This document shows, one piece after another, positions 53,708 to 61,324 of a stretch of DNA of 64,000 bases. Origin of the DNA: Thermomicrobium sp. CFH 73360 (GTDB lineage Bacteria; Chloroflexota; Chloroflexia; Thermomicrobiales; Thermomicrobiaceae). How positions within the stretch are numbered: the first letter of the stretch is position 1; every line of letters starts with the position of its first letter. Location: the NCBI RefSeq assembly GCF_023806465.1, contig NZ_JAMSLS010000004.1:156486-220485 (forward strand), in the 5' to 3' direction. The translations under genes were made by a program, and so were the position numbers. The notes beneath the pieces are model-generated. The model ran no database searches. It was not told the origin of the DNA and saw nothing but the letters and a program-made list of their open reading frames with translations.

Positions 53708-56283
53708 CCGTGCGCGATGCAGTGGTGGCCTACGCCCAACGTGGCTGGCAGCCGCTGCTCCTCCGACCCCGCGACAAGCGCCCGCTCGACGGGGGTTGGG
53801 CGTCCGCGCCGCCCACGGTCGACGTGCTCCTCACCCGGCTGGACGGATGCACCGACTTCAACCTGGGGGTGCTCTTGGGCGCACCGAGTGGCGGCCTGGT
53901 CGACGTCGACCTGGACAGCCCAGAGGCGCGCGCCCTCGCAGCCCGGCTGCTCCCGCCGACAAAGTTGGTGTTTGGGCGGCCAAGCGCTCCGGCGTCGCAC
54001 TGGCTCTATCAGGCCGACCCGGTACCGGAGTCACGGGCCTACCACGCGCCGGACGGCCGCGTGCTGCTCGAGCTCCGGGCCGACCGCCACCAGACCATGG
54101 TCCCCCCATCGGTCCACCCCTGCGGCGAGCCAGTGCGCTGGGAGTGCGACGGCGAGCCGGGCCGGGTCACGGCCGAGGAGCTCCACCAGGCCTGCGCTCG
54201 CCTGGCGGCGGCCGCGCTCCTGGCCCGCCACTGGCCGGCGCCGGGGAGCCGGCAGGAGGCAGCGCTCGCCCTCGCCGGCGCACTCGGGCGCCTGGGTTGG
54301 CCTGCCCGTGCCGTCGAGGAGTACGTCCTCCTCGTGGCGGAGGCTGGAGGAGATGAGGAGGCCCGCAAGCGGGCCGCCGCTGCCCGTGACACCGTCGCCA
54401 AACAACAGACCGGCGAGCCGACCACCGGCTGGCGACGACTGGCCGAGCTGCTCGACCCAAGCGTCGTGCGCTGTGTCCGGCGCTGGTTGGAGCCGGCGCA
54501 GCGGCGCGTCGGGCCGTACCAGTTCGGGTCGAGCGGGATCGCCTACATCCGCGAGACCGAGCACGGGCACGAGGCGCGGCCGCTCGCCAACTTCACGGCC
54601 GAGATCGAGGAGGCGATCGTCACCGACGACGGTGCTGAGCCCCGCCGCGTTTTCGTGGTGACCGGACGGGTTGGCGACACCCCGCTCCCGCCGCTCCGGG
54701 TCCCTGCCGAGCGGTTCGCGGCCCTGGCCTGGACCGCCGAGTGGGCACCGCGCGCCGTCCTCTACGCCGGGCAGACCACCCGGGATCGGGTGCGGGAGGC
54801 GATCCAGCTCGTCTCGCTCGATGCCCCAGAGCGGGTCATTTACACCCACACTGGCTGGCGGCAGGTCGGCGGACGGTGGCTCTACCTGCACGCCGGGGGC
54901 GCCCTCGGGGCGGACGGCCCGGCCGAGGGGATCAGCGTCGAGCTGCCGCAGGAACTGGCACGCTACCGCCTGGTCGAGCCGCCGGACGCCGAGACACTCC
55001 GCGCAGCCGTCGCCACGGTCTGGCATGAGCTCCCCACCGTGGCCCCGACTGTCTACGCCGCGCTGTTCGGTGCGGCGGTGACCGCCCCCCTGGCGACCGT
55101 GCTTGACGTCGACGCGGCGGTCTGGGTCGCCGGCGCCACGGGCCTGTTCAAGACCTCGGTCGTCAGCCTGCTTCTCAACCTGTACGGTGAGTTTCCGCCC
55201 ACGACAGCCCCAGCCGGGTTCGAGTCGACGGCGAACTACCTCGAGAAGCTCGCCTTTTTGGCGAAAGATCTCCCGCTCCTCATCGACGACGTCCGCCCAC
55301 CGCAGAGCGTGTCCGAGGCGGCCGAGTGGCGGCGGAAAGTCGAGCGGCTCGTGCGCGCGGTCGGGAACCGCACCGGCCGCGGGCGGATGGCCGGGGATAC
55401 CACGCTGCAGGGCGCCTATCCGCCGCGGGCGTTGGTCATCGTGACCGGCGAAGACGAGCTCGCGGGGAGCTCGACGATCGGCCGCACGCTGCTGGTGCGG
55501 TTCGAGCTGGGAACGGTGGACCCCCAGGCGCTTGGCCGCTGGCAGCGCGATCCCGTCCCGCTCCGGTTCACTGGCGCCGGGTATGTCCGCTGGTTGGCCG
55601 GTCTCCTTGACCGGCACGGTCCGGCGCGGTTCCGGGCGCTGCGCGACGGGCTGACGATCCCGGAGCTCCCGTCCGGGCTCCACCCACGCCTCGCCTCGAC
55701 CCTGCGCCAGCTCCTGGCTGGTTGGACGCTCTACGCCTGGTTTGCGACCGAGACGGGGGCGGTCAGCGAGGCGGCGGCCAATCGCCGGCTCGATGAGGTA
55801 GCGGCCAGCCTCGCTGAGCACGCCGTGGCGACCGGGGAGGAGGTCCGGGCGCAGCGGCCGAGCCACCGGTTCGTGCAGGCGCTGGGGGACCTTCTGGCCA
55901 GCCGGCGGGCCTCTCTCGCCGGGCGCGACGGAAAGCCCCCGCCGGACGCCGAATCGCTGGGGTGGGTGGCGCTCGACGGCGGGACGCTGGTCCCGCGGGG
56001 CGAGCGGGTCGGCTGGGTCGACGAGGACGGGCTGTACCTGATCCCCTCCACCGCGCGCGCGTTGGTCGGTCGGCTGTTGCGCGAGAGCGGAGAGGTGTTC
56101 GCGATCTCGTCTCGGCGTCTGCTGGAGGAGCTCGAGCGGGACGGCTACCTCCTGCCCACCAGCCACCGCGGGCCGACACGCGCCGCGGTTATCAAGGCCG
56201 AGGGCAAGACCTGGCGTGTCTGGGCGCTCCGCCGCCTGGCGGTCGAGCGCCAGTGGGGTCACAAGGACCCGGAAGGAGCCTAG
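53704..56283 (+). CDS. Primase-polymerase (AEP) / DUF927-like helicase fusion
   Basis: 859 residues. Residues 1-180 match a bifunctional DNA primase/polymerase domain: GVLLGAPSGGLVDVDLDS carries the catalytic DxD (Asp67-Asp69) and ELRADRHQTMVPPSVHPCGE (123-142) the second motif. After a linker, a DUF927/superfamily 3-like helicase begins near 330 (RVIYTHTGWRQVGGRWLYLH), with Walker A VAGATGLFKTS near 474-484 and a DD in LLIDDVRPP. Such fused proteins prime and unwind plasmid or virus DNA. It ends 3 bases before the polymerase gene, so one operon. Confidence 0.8.
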   Translation: MTVRDAVVAYAQRGWQPLLLRPRDKRPLDGGWASAPPTVDVLLTRLDGCTDFNLGVLLGAPSGGLVDVDLDSPEARALAARLLPPTKLVFGRPSAPASHWLYQADPVPESRAYHAPDGRVLLELRADRHQTMVPPSVHPCGEPVRWECDGEPGRVTAEELHQACARLAAAALLARHWPAPGSRQEAALALAGALGRLGWPARAVEEYVLLVAEAGGDEEARKRAAAARDTVAKQQTGEPTTGWRRLAELLDPSVVRCVRRWLEPAQRRVGPYQFGSSGIAYIRETEHGHEARPLANFTAEIEEAIVTDDGAEPRRVFVVTGRVGDTPLPPLRVPAERFAALAWTAEWAPRAVLYAGQTTRDRVREAIQLVSLDAPERVIYTHTGWRQVGGRWLYLHAGGALGADGPAEGISVELPQELARYRLVEPPDAETLRAAVATVWHELPTVAPTVYAALFGAAVTAPLATVLDVDAAVWVAGATGLFKTSVVSLLLNLYGEFPPTTAPAGFESTANYLEKLAFLAKDLPLLIDDVRPPQSVSEAAEWRRKVERLVRAVGNRTGRGRMAGDTTLQGAYPPRALVIVTGEDELAGSSTIGRTLLVRFELGTVDPQALGRWQRDPVPLRFTGAGYVRWLAGLLDRHGPARFRALRDGLTIPELPSGLHPRLASTLRQLLAGWTLYAWFATETGAVSEAAANRRLDEVAASLAEHAVATGEEVRAQRPSHRFVQALGDLLASRRASLAGRDGKPPPDAESLGWVALDGGTLVPRGERVGWVDEDGLYLIPSTARALVGRLLRESGEVFAISSRRLLEELERDGYLLPTSHRGPTRAAVIKAEGKTWRVWALRRLAVERQWGHKDPEGA

Positions 56284-56286
56284 GCG

Positions 56287-58437
56287 ATGGCACAGCCAGA
56301 GCGCCCCAAGACTCCAGCGACGCTCGGCACGGCCTACCTCCAGCTCGCAGCCGAGCTGTTCGGGGCGGCGACAAACACTCAGAGGGTCTCTATCCCCAAA
56401 ACGTGTTACTCATGTAACTCATGTAACCGTCCGCATGAGGACGCGGAAATCGAGGGCACGACGGTGACATGTTCGGGGGGCGAACATGTAACCGGAGATG
56501 TAACCAGGAACGGCCGTCCCCCAACGGCGCAACCGGGGTTACATCTGTGGTTACACGTTCCCGGCGGAACATGTAACCGGGCGCGACTGGAAGATCCCAC
56601 AGCCGATGGGGCTACTTTCGAGCAGGTTACACCAGTTACACGAGTTACATCTTCTGGAGGGAGAGATACCCTTGACGTTGGTCCCCAGGCAGTCGCTGCT
56701 GGCCCTGCGCCGCTCGAGGCACCGGTGACGCTGGTGCGCGCACCCGCGGAGCTCGGGGTAGTGCAGCGCCTGGGCCGCCTTGTGGCGCTCGATCTCGAGA
56801 CAGTTGGGCTCGACCCCCACCAGGGGCGGATCCGGCTGGTGGCGCTCTCGGACGGCGAGCAGGTCGTGCTGCTCGACGCGGCGGCCCTCTCACGCAACGC
56901 CCTGGCGGCGGCGCTGCGTCAGCTCGCCCACGGGCGGGTCGTGGCCCTGCACCACGGCGCCTTCGACCTCGGCTACCTCCTGGTCCACGGCCTACCACTA
57001 CCCACAGCGCTTCGCGACACCATGCTCGAGGCGATGCTGCTCGATGCCGGCCAGCGACTGCACCAGCGTGGCACCTTCACGCTGGAGGCCCTCGCTGCCG
57101 AGTGGCTGGGGCTGACGGTGGACAAGCGGCTGCAGACCAGTGATTGGTCGGGGGCGCTCTCGGCCGAGCAGCTCGCCTACGCGGCGCGCGACGCCCTCGT
57201 CACCTGGCGGCTGGCAGAGCGGCTTCAACCGGAGCTGGCCCGTGCCGGGCTCACCGAGGCCGCGGCGCTTGAGGCCCGCGCGCTCCCCTTTGTTGCCTGG
57301 CTCCGCGTCACCGGGCTGCCCTGGGACCAGGAGGCCTGGGAGCAGGCCGTGGCGGGGGCGGAGCGGGAGCAGACCGAGGCGGCCGTCGCGCTGCGTGCAC
57401 TGCTGCCCGCTGACGGGCTCTTCGGTGCGACAGTCAACCTTGACTCACCGAAAGCGCTCAAAGCCGCGCTGAGCCAGCTCGGTCTTGCGCTCGAGGACAC
57501 GCAGGACGAGACGCTGGCCCTCCTCGACCACCCCGTTGCCGCAGCACTTCGCCGCTACCGCAAGGCGGCCAAGTACGCCTCGAGCTACCCGCGTGACTGG
57601 GCGACCGTGCACCCGGTGACTGGTCGAGTGCATCCCGATTGGCGCCAGCTCGGGGCGGCCACGGGCCGGATGAGTTGCTCCGCGCCGCCAGTGCAACAGC
57701 TCCCGCGGGAGGGGGGCTTTCGCCGGGCGGTGGCAGCGCCTGCGGGACGCGTCCTGGTCAAACTCGACTATGCCCAGATCGAGCTCCGCGTCGTGGCTGA
57801 GCTCGCTGACGAGGAACGGCTGATCGAGGCCTTTGTGCGTGGGGAGGACGTGCACCGCAAGACCGCCCGGCTCGTGCTCGGTGTGCAGGAGCCCTCTCGC
57901 GCCGAGCGGCAGAGAGCGAAAGCGTTGAATTTCGGTCTGTTGTACGGCATGAGCACCGAGGGGTTCCGACGGCATGCGGCGGCCGAGTTCGGCCTACGGC
58001 TCTCGCCTGCCGAGGCAGCGCAGCTCATCGAGCGGTTCTTCGCCGCGTACCCCAAGTTGCGGACGTGGCAGGCTCGGCAACAGCGCACGGGGGCAGGTGA
58101 CGTCCGCACCCGGTCGGGGCGGCTGCGGTCCGACGTGCGGCGGCCCACGGAGCGGATGAACACGCCGGTGCAGGGGACGGCGGCTGACGGGCTGAAGGCG
58201 GCGCTGAGCCTGCTCTGGGAGCAGCGCCACCGGCTCGGCTCAGCCGTCCCGGTGTTGGTGGCGCACGACGAGGTGGTGTTGGAGTGTGCCCTCCACGAGG
58301 CCGACCGGGTGGCCTGGGAGGCTGCGGAACTCCTCAGGCAGGGAATGGGGTGGTATCTGCACCGGGTGCCGGTGGTGGTCGAGACGACGGTCTGCCGGGA
58401 CTGGGCAGGGACACCGGTGCGTCAGGAGGAGGCGTGA
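56287..58437 (+). CDS. Family A DNA polymerase with 3'-5' exonuclease domain
   Basis: 716 residues from ATG 56287 (GGAAGGAG upstream). The 3'-5' exonuclease starts near 150: VALDLETVGL (Asp169, Glu171), then AARDALVTW. Polymerase motif A is VKLDYAQIELR (Asp494), motif B RAKALNFGLLYG (about 543-554) and motif C LVAHDEVVLE (His660-Asp661-Glu662). A 5' nuclease domain is absent. Residues 35-125, encoded by the GTTAC/GTAAC cluster, are low complexity (TPVTRVT, CYSCNSC). It probably replicates the element. Length is below that of cellular PolA (about 900). Confidence 0.85.
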   Translation: MAQPERPKTPATLGTAYLQLAAELFGAATNTQRVSIPKTCYSCNSCNRPHEDAEIEGTTVTCSGGEHVTGDVTRNGRPPTAQPGLHLWLHVPGGTCNRARLEDPTADGATFEQVTPVTRVTSSGGRDTLDVGPQAVAAGPAPLEAPVTLVRAPAELGVVQRLGRLVALDLETVGLDPHQGRIRLVALSDGEQVVLLDAAALSRNALAAALRQLAHGRVVALHHGAFDLGYLLVHGLPLPTALRDTMLEAMLLDAGQRLHQRGTFTLEALAAEWLGLTVDKRLQTSDWSGALSAEQLAYAARDALVTWRLAERLQPELARAGLTEAAALEARALPFVAWLRVTGLPWDQEAWEQAVAGAEREQTEAAVALRALLPADGLFGATVNLDSPKALKAALSQLGLALEDTQDETLALLDHPVAAALRRYRKAAKYASSYPRDWATVHPVTGRVHPDWRQLGAATGRMSCSAPPVQQLPREGGFRRAVAAPAGRVLVKLDYAQIELRVVAELADEERLIEAFVRGEDVHRKTARLVLGVQEPSRAERQRAKALNFGLLYGMSTEGFRRHAAAEFGLRLSPAEAAQLIERFFAAYPKLRTWQARQQRTGAGDVRTRSGRLRSDVRRPTERMNTPVQGTAADGLKAALSLLWEQRHRLGSAVPVLVAHDEVVLECALHEADRVAWEAAELLRQGMGWYLHRVPVVVETTVCRDWAGTPVRQEEA
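56405..56648. repeat. Cluster of eleven GTTAC/GTAAC motifs, candidate iteron origin
   Basis: GTTAC or its complement starts at 56405, 56414, 56423, 56488, 56500, 56538, 56550, 56573, 56626, 56635 and 56644. The first triplet and the last are spaced exactly 9 bases; inner pairs are spaced 12. Orientation differs along the cluster. A perfect 9-bp inverted repeat, ACATGTTCG (56467-56475) and CGAACATGT (56481-56489), lies between the first two groups. GAACATGTAACCGG occurs twice. It lies wholly in the coding region of the polymerase. Confidence 0.6.
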
Positions 58438-58682
58438 TGGGTGCCCGCGTCGTGCAGGGGATAGTACGTGTGCCACGTCAGGACGTCAGGGCGCGACCGC
58501 TTGATGGGCTCCTGCGCGGTGCCTGGATGGGGTGCGCGCATCGACAGCGCGCGCGGTGTGGGGAGTCGTCTGCGCACAACGTTACTTATACGCACAACGC
58601 TACCAGGGTTTTCAGACAACGACCGCGACGGATGCCGATGGCCAGTGCGCCAGCATGTTACCATCGTAGACGAGTTCGCTAG
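58437..58682 (+). CDS. Small basic protein, hypothetical
   Basis: 81 residues, with GGAGGAGG upstream and start overlapping the polymerase stop as TGATG. Very rich in arginine (MGARVVQGIVRVPRQDVRAR, ending HRRRVR), so nucleic-acid binding is conceivable. The frame has limited codon evidence and the sequence GCGCACAACG is repeated inside it (58574 and 58592), so a non-coding role remains possible. Confidence 0.35.
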   Translation: MGARVVQGIVRVPRQDVRARPLDGLLRGAWMGCAHRQRARCGESSAHNVTYTHNATRVFRQRPRRMPMASAPACYHRRRVR

Positions 58683-58706
58683 GTGATCTTGACGTTGTGT
58701 CGGGGT

Positions 58707-59282
58707 ATGATGCGGCGTACCACAGATCGCGCGACGCTCCAAGCGGTGTTCGGGCTTGGACGCCGCGGGCCGTTCCCAGGGCAAGGGGCGAACGCTCACC
58801 AGGGCTGGTGGGGGCTCTGCGAAGAGACGCCGCAGCTCTGGGCAAGCTGGCTCGCGGAGTACTGGCGGCGGAAGACCGGCACTCCCCTCCCAGAACGACC
58901 ACCCTTCCGTCTTTTGGTTGACGCGGGACGCGAGCTGGTCATCGAAGGTGTCCGCCTCACCTACGGCTATCGCTGGTTCTTCCGCTGTCCCGTCTGCGGG
59001 CGGCGGACCGAGGTGCTGTACCAGGGCCGGCGGGGACTCGCTTGCCGGCGCTGCAATCGGCTCGGGTACCGCAGTCAGGCACGCCGTGTGCGCGTGCCCG
59101 GGCTGCTCGACCTCGTCTGGGGGCGGGAGTTCGACCGCTGCTGCGGCGACACGCCGCTGCTTGCCGAGCTCGCGCGTGACCTGAAGCAGCACCTGGCAAC
59201 TGGTCTGGAGCGGCTTTTTGGCCAGCTGCAGGTTGAACCGCTGGACCACAGGGAGGTGCAGGATGACGGAGACACGCCGTGA
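58707..59282 (+). CDS. Zinc-ribbon protein of the element, hypothetical
   Basis: 191 residues from ATG 58707. The open frame extends 8 codons upstream to GTG 58683 with weak ribosome sites at either. Trp-rich N-terminus (WWGLCEETPQLWASWLAEYW), then a ribbon: FRCPVCGRRTEVLY and LACRRCNRLGYRSQ, ending in a Leu/Arg-rich helix. Such proteins recur in phages and plasmids next to integrases, role unknown. Confidence 0.6.
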   Translation: MMRRTTDRATLQAVFGLGRRGPFPGQGANAHQGWWGLCEETPQLWASWLAEYWRRKTGTPLPERPPFRLLVDAGRELVIEGVRLTYGYRWFFRCPVCGRRTEVLYQGRRGLACRRCNRLGYRSQARRVRVPGLLDLVWGREFDRCCGDTPLLAELARDLKQHLATGLERLFGQLQVEPLDHREVQDDGDTP

Positions 59283-59712
59283 GCGCCTGGTGCGACAGGA
59301 GGCCGCCCGACAAGCGCGGGTCTGGGAGGAGTACCAGGCGCATCTGCGGCGCTACGAGGCTTGGGCGGTCGCTGAGGAACGGTTGCGCGCGCTCGTACCC
59401 AAGGCGCTCGACGTAGTGGAGCGCACACTCGATGACCCGGCACAAGGACCGAAGGTGGCGCTCGCGCTCCTCCGCGCGGCGGGGCTGTGGGGGCTTGAGC
59501 CGGTGTCGAAGCCGAGTCTCCGGCTGTACCAGCTCAGCGCCGATCTCGAGGACTTCTCCCTGGCATCGTGGGACAGACCCGCCGTGGCGCAGGTCCGCGG
59601 CGTCGACCGAACACCGCGAGCCACGTCGCGCCAGACCGTTGGGCTTGATGCGGCGGAAGGAGCAGCGGATGATGAACAAACCGGAGCAGCCGACAGGACC
59701 GGGCAAGCGTAA
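59263..59712 (+). CDS. Small helical protein of the element, hypothetical
   Basis: 149 residues from ATG 59263 (GGGAGGTGCAGG just upstream, 20-base overlap with the previous gene). Residues 1-70 are charged helix (MTETRRERLVRQEAARQARV, EEYQAHLRRYEAWAVAEERL). The C-terminal third lacks a fold pattern. It may bind DNA or protein. It overlaps the integrase start by 44 bases. Confidence 0.55.
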   Translation: MTETRRERLVRQEAARQARVWEEYQAHLRRYEAWAVAEERLRALVPKALDVVERTLDDPAQGPKVALALLRAAGLWGLEPVSKPSLRLYQLSADLEDFSLASWDRPAVAQVRGVDRTPRATSRQTVGLDAAEGAADDEQTGAADRTGQA

Positions 59713-60871
59713 GCGCCGCGCCAGAGGCGAGGGCTCCATCTTCTGGAACAGCCATCGTCGTCGCTGGATCGCGGAAATCTCGACCGTCGACCCGACCGGC
59801 AAGCCCAAGCGGGTGAACCGCTCGGCCAAGACCCAGGCTGAGGCTCTCCGCCTCCTCCGCGAACTCCAGCGGCAAGCAGAGCAGGGGCTCCTGCCCCTCG
59901 GCCGTCCGCCGACCGTGGCCCAGTTCCTGACCCAATGGCTTGAGGGCCAGCGGCACAGCCTGCGGCCGCGCACCTGGGAAGGATACGAGTCCATCGTGCG
60001 CACGCGGCTCATCCCCCAGCTCGGTCGGTTACGGCTCGACCAGATCTCCCCTGCCCACCTTGCTGCCGCCTACGACCGGCTCCTGGGAGAGGGACTGAGC
60101 CCCAAGTCGGTGCTCAATACGCATCGGCTGCTTCATCGTGTGCTCGGTGACGCGGTGCGCTGGGGCATGCTCGTCCGCAACCCTTGCGACCTTGTCGATC
60201 CACCCCGAGCGACCCGGCCGGCGGTCCGTGCGCTTGACGCGGGCGAGGTCGCTCGGCTGCTCGAGGCCTCGGCCACTGACGACCTGGGGCCCCTCATCAC
60301 CGTCGCGGTGCTGACCGGGCTTCGGCTCGGGGAGCTGGTTGGGTTGACGTGGGACGAGGTGGACCTCGAGCGCGGGGAACTCTCCGTGGTGCGCTCACTG
60401 CAGCGGGTGCGGGGGCGCGGGCTGGTCGTGGTACCACCGAAGACCGCCTCGTCAAAGCGCCTCGTGCCGTTGGCGCCGCAGGCCGTCGCTGCGCTTCGCG
60501 AGCAGCGCAGTCGACAGCTTGCGTCCCGCCTCAAGGCGGGGCCAGCCTGGGCTGGGGGTAACTGGGTCTTCACCACAGCGCTGGGGCTGCCCTACGACCC
60601 AAGCGACGTGACCCACCGCTTCCAGCGGCTGCTCGAGCGAGCGGGGCTGCCGCGGGTGCGCTTCCACGATCTCCGACACACCGCAGCAAGCCTGCTCCTC
60701 GCCGAAGGAGTGCACCCGAAGGTGGTGGCGAGCCTCTTGGGTCACAGTACGGTCTTGATCACCCTTGACACGTACTCCCACGTGATGCCGGGGCTCACAC
60801 GCCAGGCGACGGAGACCCTCGCCGGGCTGATTGCTAGCAGAATTGCTAGCAAGAGCACGTCCGAGGGGTGA
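59669..60871 (+). CDS. int: Tyrosine-family site-specific integrase
   Basis: 400 residues from ATG 59669 (GGAAGGAG upstream). An arm-binding-type N-terminus (GSIFWNSHRRRWIAEISTV) is followed by a core-binding domain (TVAQFLTQWLEGQ) and the catalytic domain: Arg219 in TGLRLGELVGL, Lys near 259 in PPKTASSKR, His333-Arg336 in FHDLRHTAASLL, His359 in LLGHST and Tyr369 in DTYSHV. It recombines attP with selC. Its last residues IASRIAS are encoded by the TGCTAGCA arm sites. Confidence 0.93.
   Translation: MMNKPEQPTGPGKRKRRARGEGSIFWNSHRRRWIAEISTVDPTGKPKRVNRSAKTQAEALRLLRELQRQAEQGLLPLGRPPTVAQFLTQWLEGQRHSLRPRTWEGYESIVRTRLIPQLGRLRLDQISPAHLAAAYDRLLGEGLSPKSVLNTHRLLHRVLGDAVRWGMLVRNPCDLVDPPRATRPAVRALDAGEVARLLEASATDDLGPLITVAVLTGLRLGELVGLTWDEVDLERGELSVVRSLQRVRGRGLVVVPPKTASSKRLVPLAPQAVAALREQRSRQLASRLKAGPAWAGGNWVFTTALGLPYDPSDVTHRFQRLLERAGLPRVRFHDLRHTAASLLLAEGVHPKVVASLLGHSTVLITLDTYSHVMPGLTRQATETLAGLIASRIASKSTSEG
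60832..60851 (+). repeat. Right integrase arm-type sites (paired TGCTAGCA)
   Basis: TGCTAGCA at 60832-60839 and 60844-60851 with spacer GAAT, giving the same 12-base period as the left pair. The pair ends 106 bases before the right core repeat (107 on the left). In the circular form both pairs would flank the core symmetrically, as arm sites of a lambda-type integrase do. Confidence 0.6.
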
Positions 60872-60902
60872 GCCGAGCAGAACCTTCACGACACGACCTC
60901 TC

Positions 60903-60986
60903 GATTTTGGCTTCTCGATGCGGACGAGGGTGCATGGGAGTCGAACCCACCGACGGAGCTCGTCACCCCGCCCACCGGTTTTGAAG
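60903..60986 (+). repeat. Right attachment repeat overlapping the functional selC
   Basis: Counterpart of 51705-51791. The 29-base core 60958-60986 is identical. To its left the sequence differs from the left copy in the variable arm, acceptor and 3' flank, as expected if the element brought its own tRNA 3' half. Confidence 0.85.
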
Positions 60987-61018
60987 ACCGTGCGGGCCAC
61001 CGGGCCCGATCCACCCTC
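60925..61018 (-). tRNA. selC: tRNA-Sec (selenocysteine, anticodon TCA)
   Basis: 94 bases on the minus strand. The anticodon loop CTTCAAA gives TCA (complement of 60982-60984). Acceptor GAGGGTG pairs with CACCCTC; the eighth position is a G-G mismatch. The D-stem is CGGGC/GCCCG, the long variable arm GGCGGGG/CTCCGTC, the T-arm GTGGGTTCGACTCCCAT and the discriminator G. CCA is not encoded. UGA decoding by Sec is therefore expected in this organism. The 3' half lies inside the right att repeat. Confidence 0.88.
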
Positions 61019-61172
61019 ATTCCAAGTATCTCCGACCGTCACCCAGATCGGCAAGTCAAAAGGGGGGTCCACGGCGCCGGGAATCATGCACCTTCACTCG
61101 GATCAGTCGCCATCCTGCCAGGTGATTCCAACCCATCAAGCCGATTTGCCACCCCGACGATCAGTTTAGGGC

Positions 61173-61201
61173 TTGCGAAAAGACACGAGACCCATTACTA
61201 T
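61173..61201 (+). promoter_or_regulatory. Promoter of the one-carbon gene pair
   Basis: TTGCGA (61173-61178) and TACTAT (61196-61201) are 17 bases apart. The 5' leader to the ATG at 61325 is then about 115-120 bases. It holds partial inverted repeats (CTCG...CGAG) but I found no match to a folate, ZTP or glycine riboswitch. The rest of 61019-61172 shows nothing clear. Confidence 0.55.
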
Positions 61202-61324
61202 AGAAATGAAATAACGCCTCGAGGTGAGTCGCCGTGTGTGAGTTGGGCAGTCCGCGAGACGAATGTGTAGCCAGCGATGGGAGGATCAGCCAGTGAAGCA
61301 CGCAAGGAGTGAAAGGGTTGGGTC

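Larger units (their letters stand above)
51763..60986 (+). mobile_element. Integrative replicating element in selC (about 9.2 kb)
   Basis: Bounded by the 29-base direct repeats at 51763-51791 and 60958-60986. Contents in order: HTH regulator, operator region, excisionase-like gene, zinc ribbon, primase-polymerase/helicase, exonuclease/polymerase with an iteron cluster, small basic protein, zinc-ribbon protein, small helical protein, tyrosine integrase. The genes are tightly packed, mostly overlapping, all on the plus strand, and are clearly richer in G and C than the host genes. There are no capsid, terminase, relaxase or type IV secretion genes. The integrase lies beside the intact tRNA-Sec, the usual arrangement. 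Confidence 0.85.

Noticed and set aside
54031..56262. Very long antisense open frame opposite the primase-helicase
   Set aside because: It is a shadow caused by high G/C in the sense frame; its protein is low complexity while the sense frame holds catalytic motifs.
56405..56648. GTTAC cluster as a CRISPR array
   Set aside because: The repeat unit is only 5-6 bases, spacers are irregular and orientation changes, and no cas genes exist here.
61202..61324. Folate, ZTP or glycine riboswitch in the leader of the MTHFR/fhs genes
   Set aside because: The leader is long enough and the genes are suitable, but I could not match the conserved core of any of these classes.
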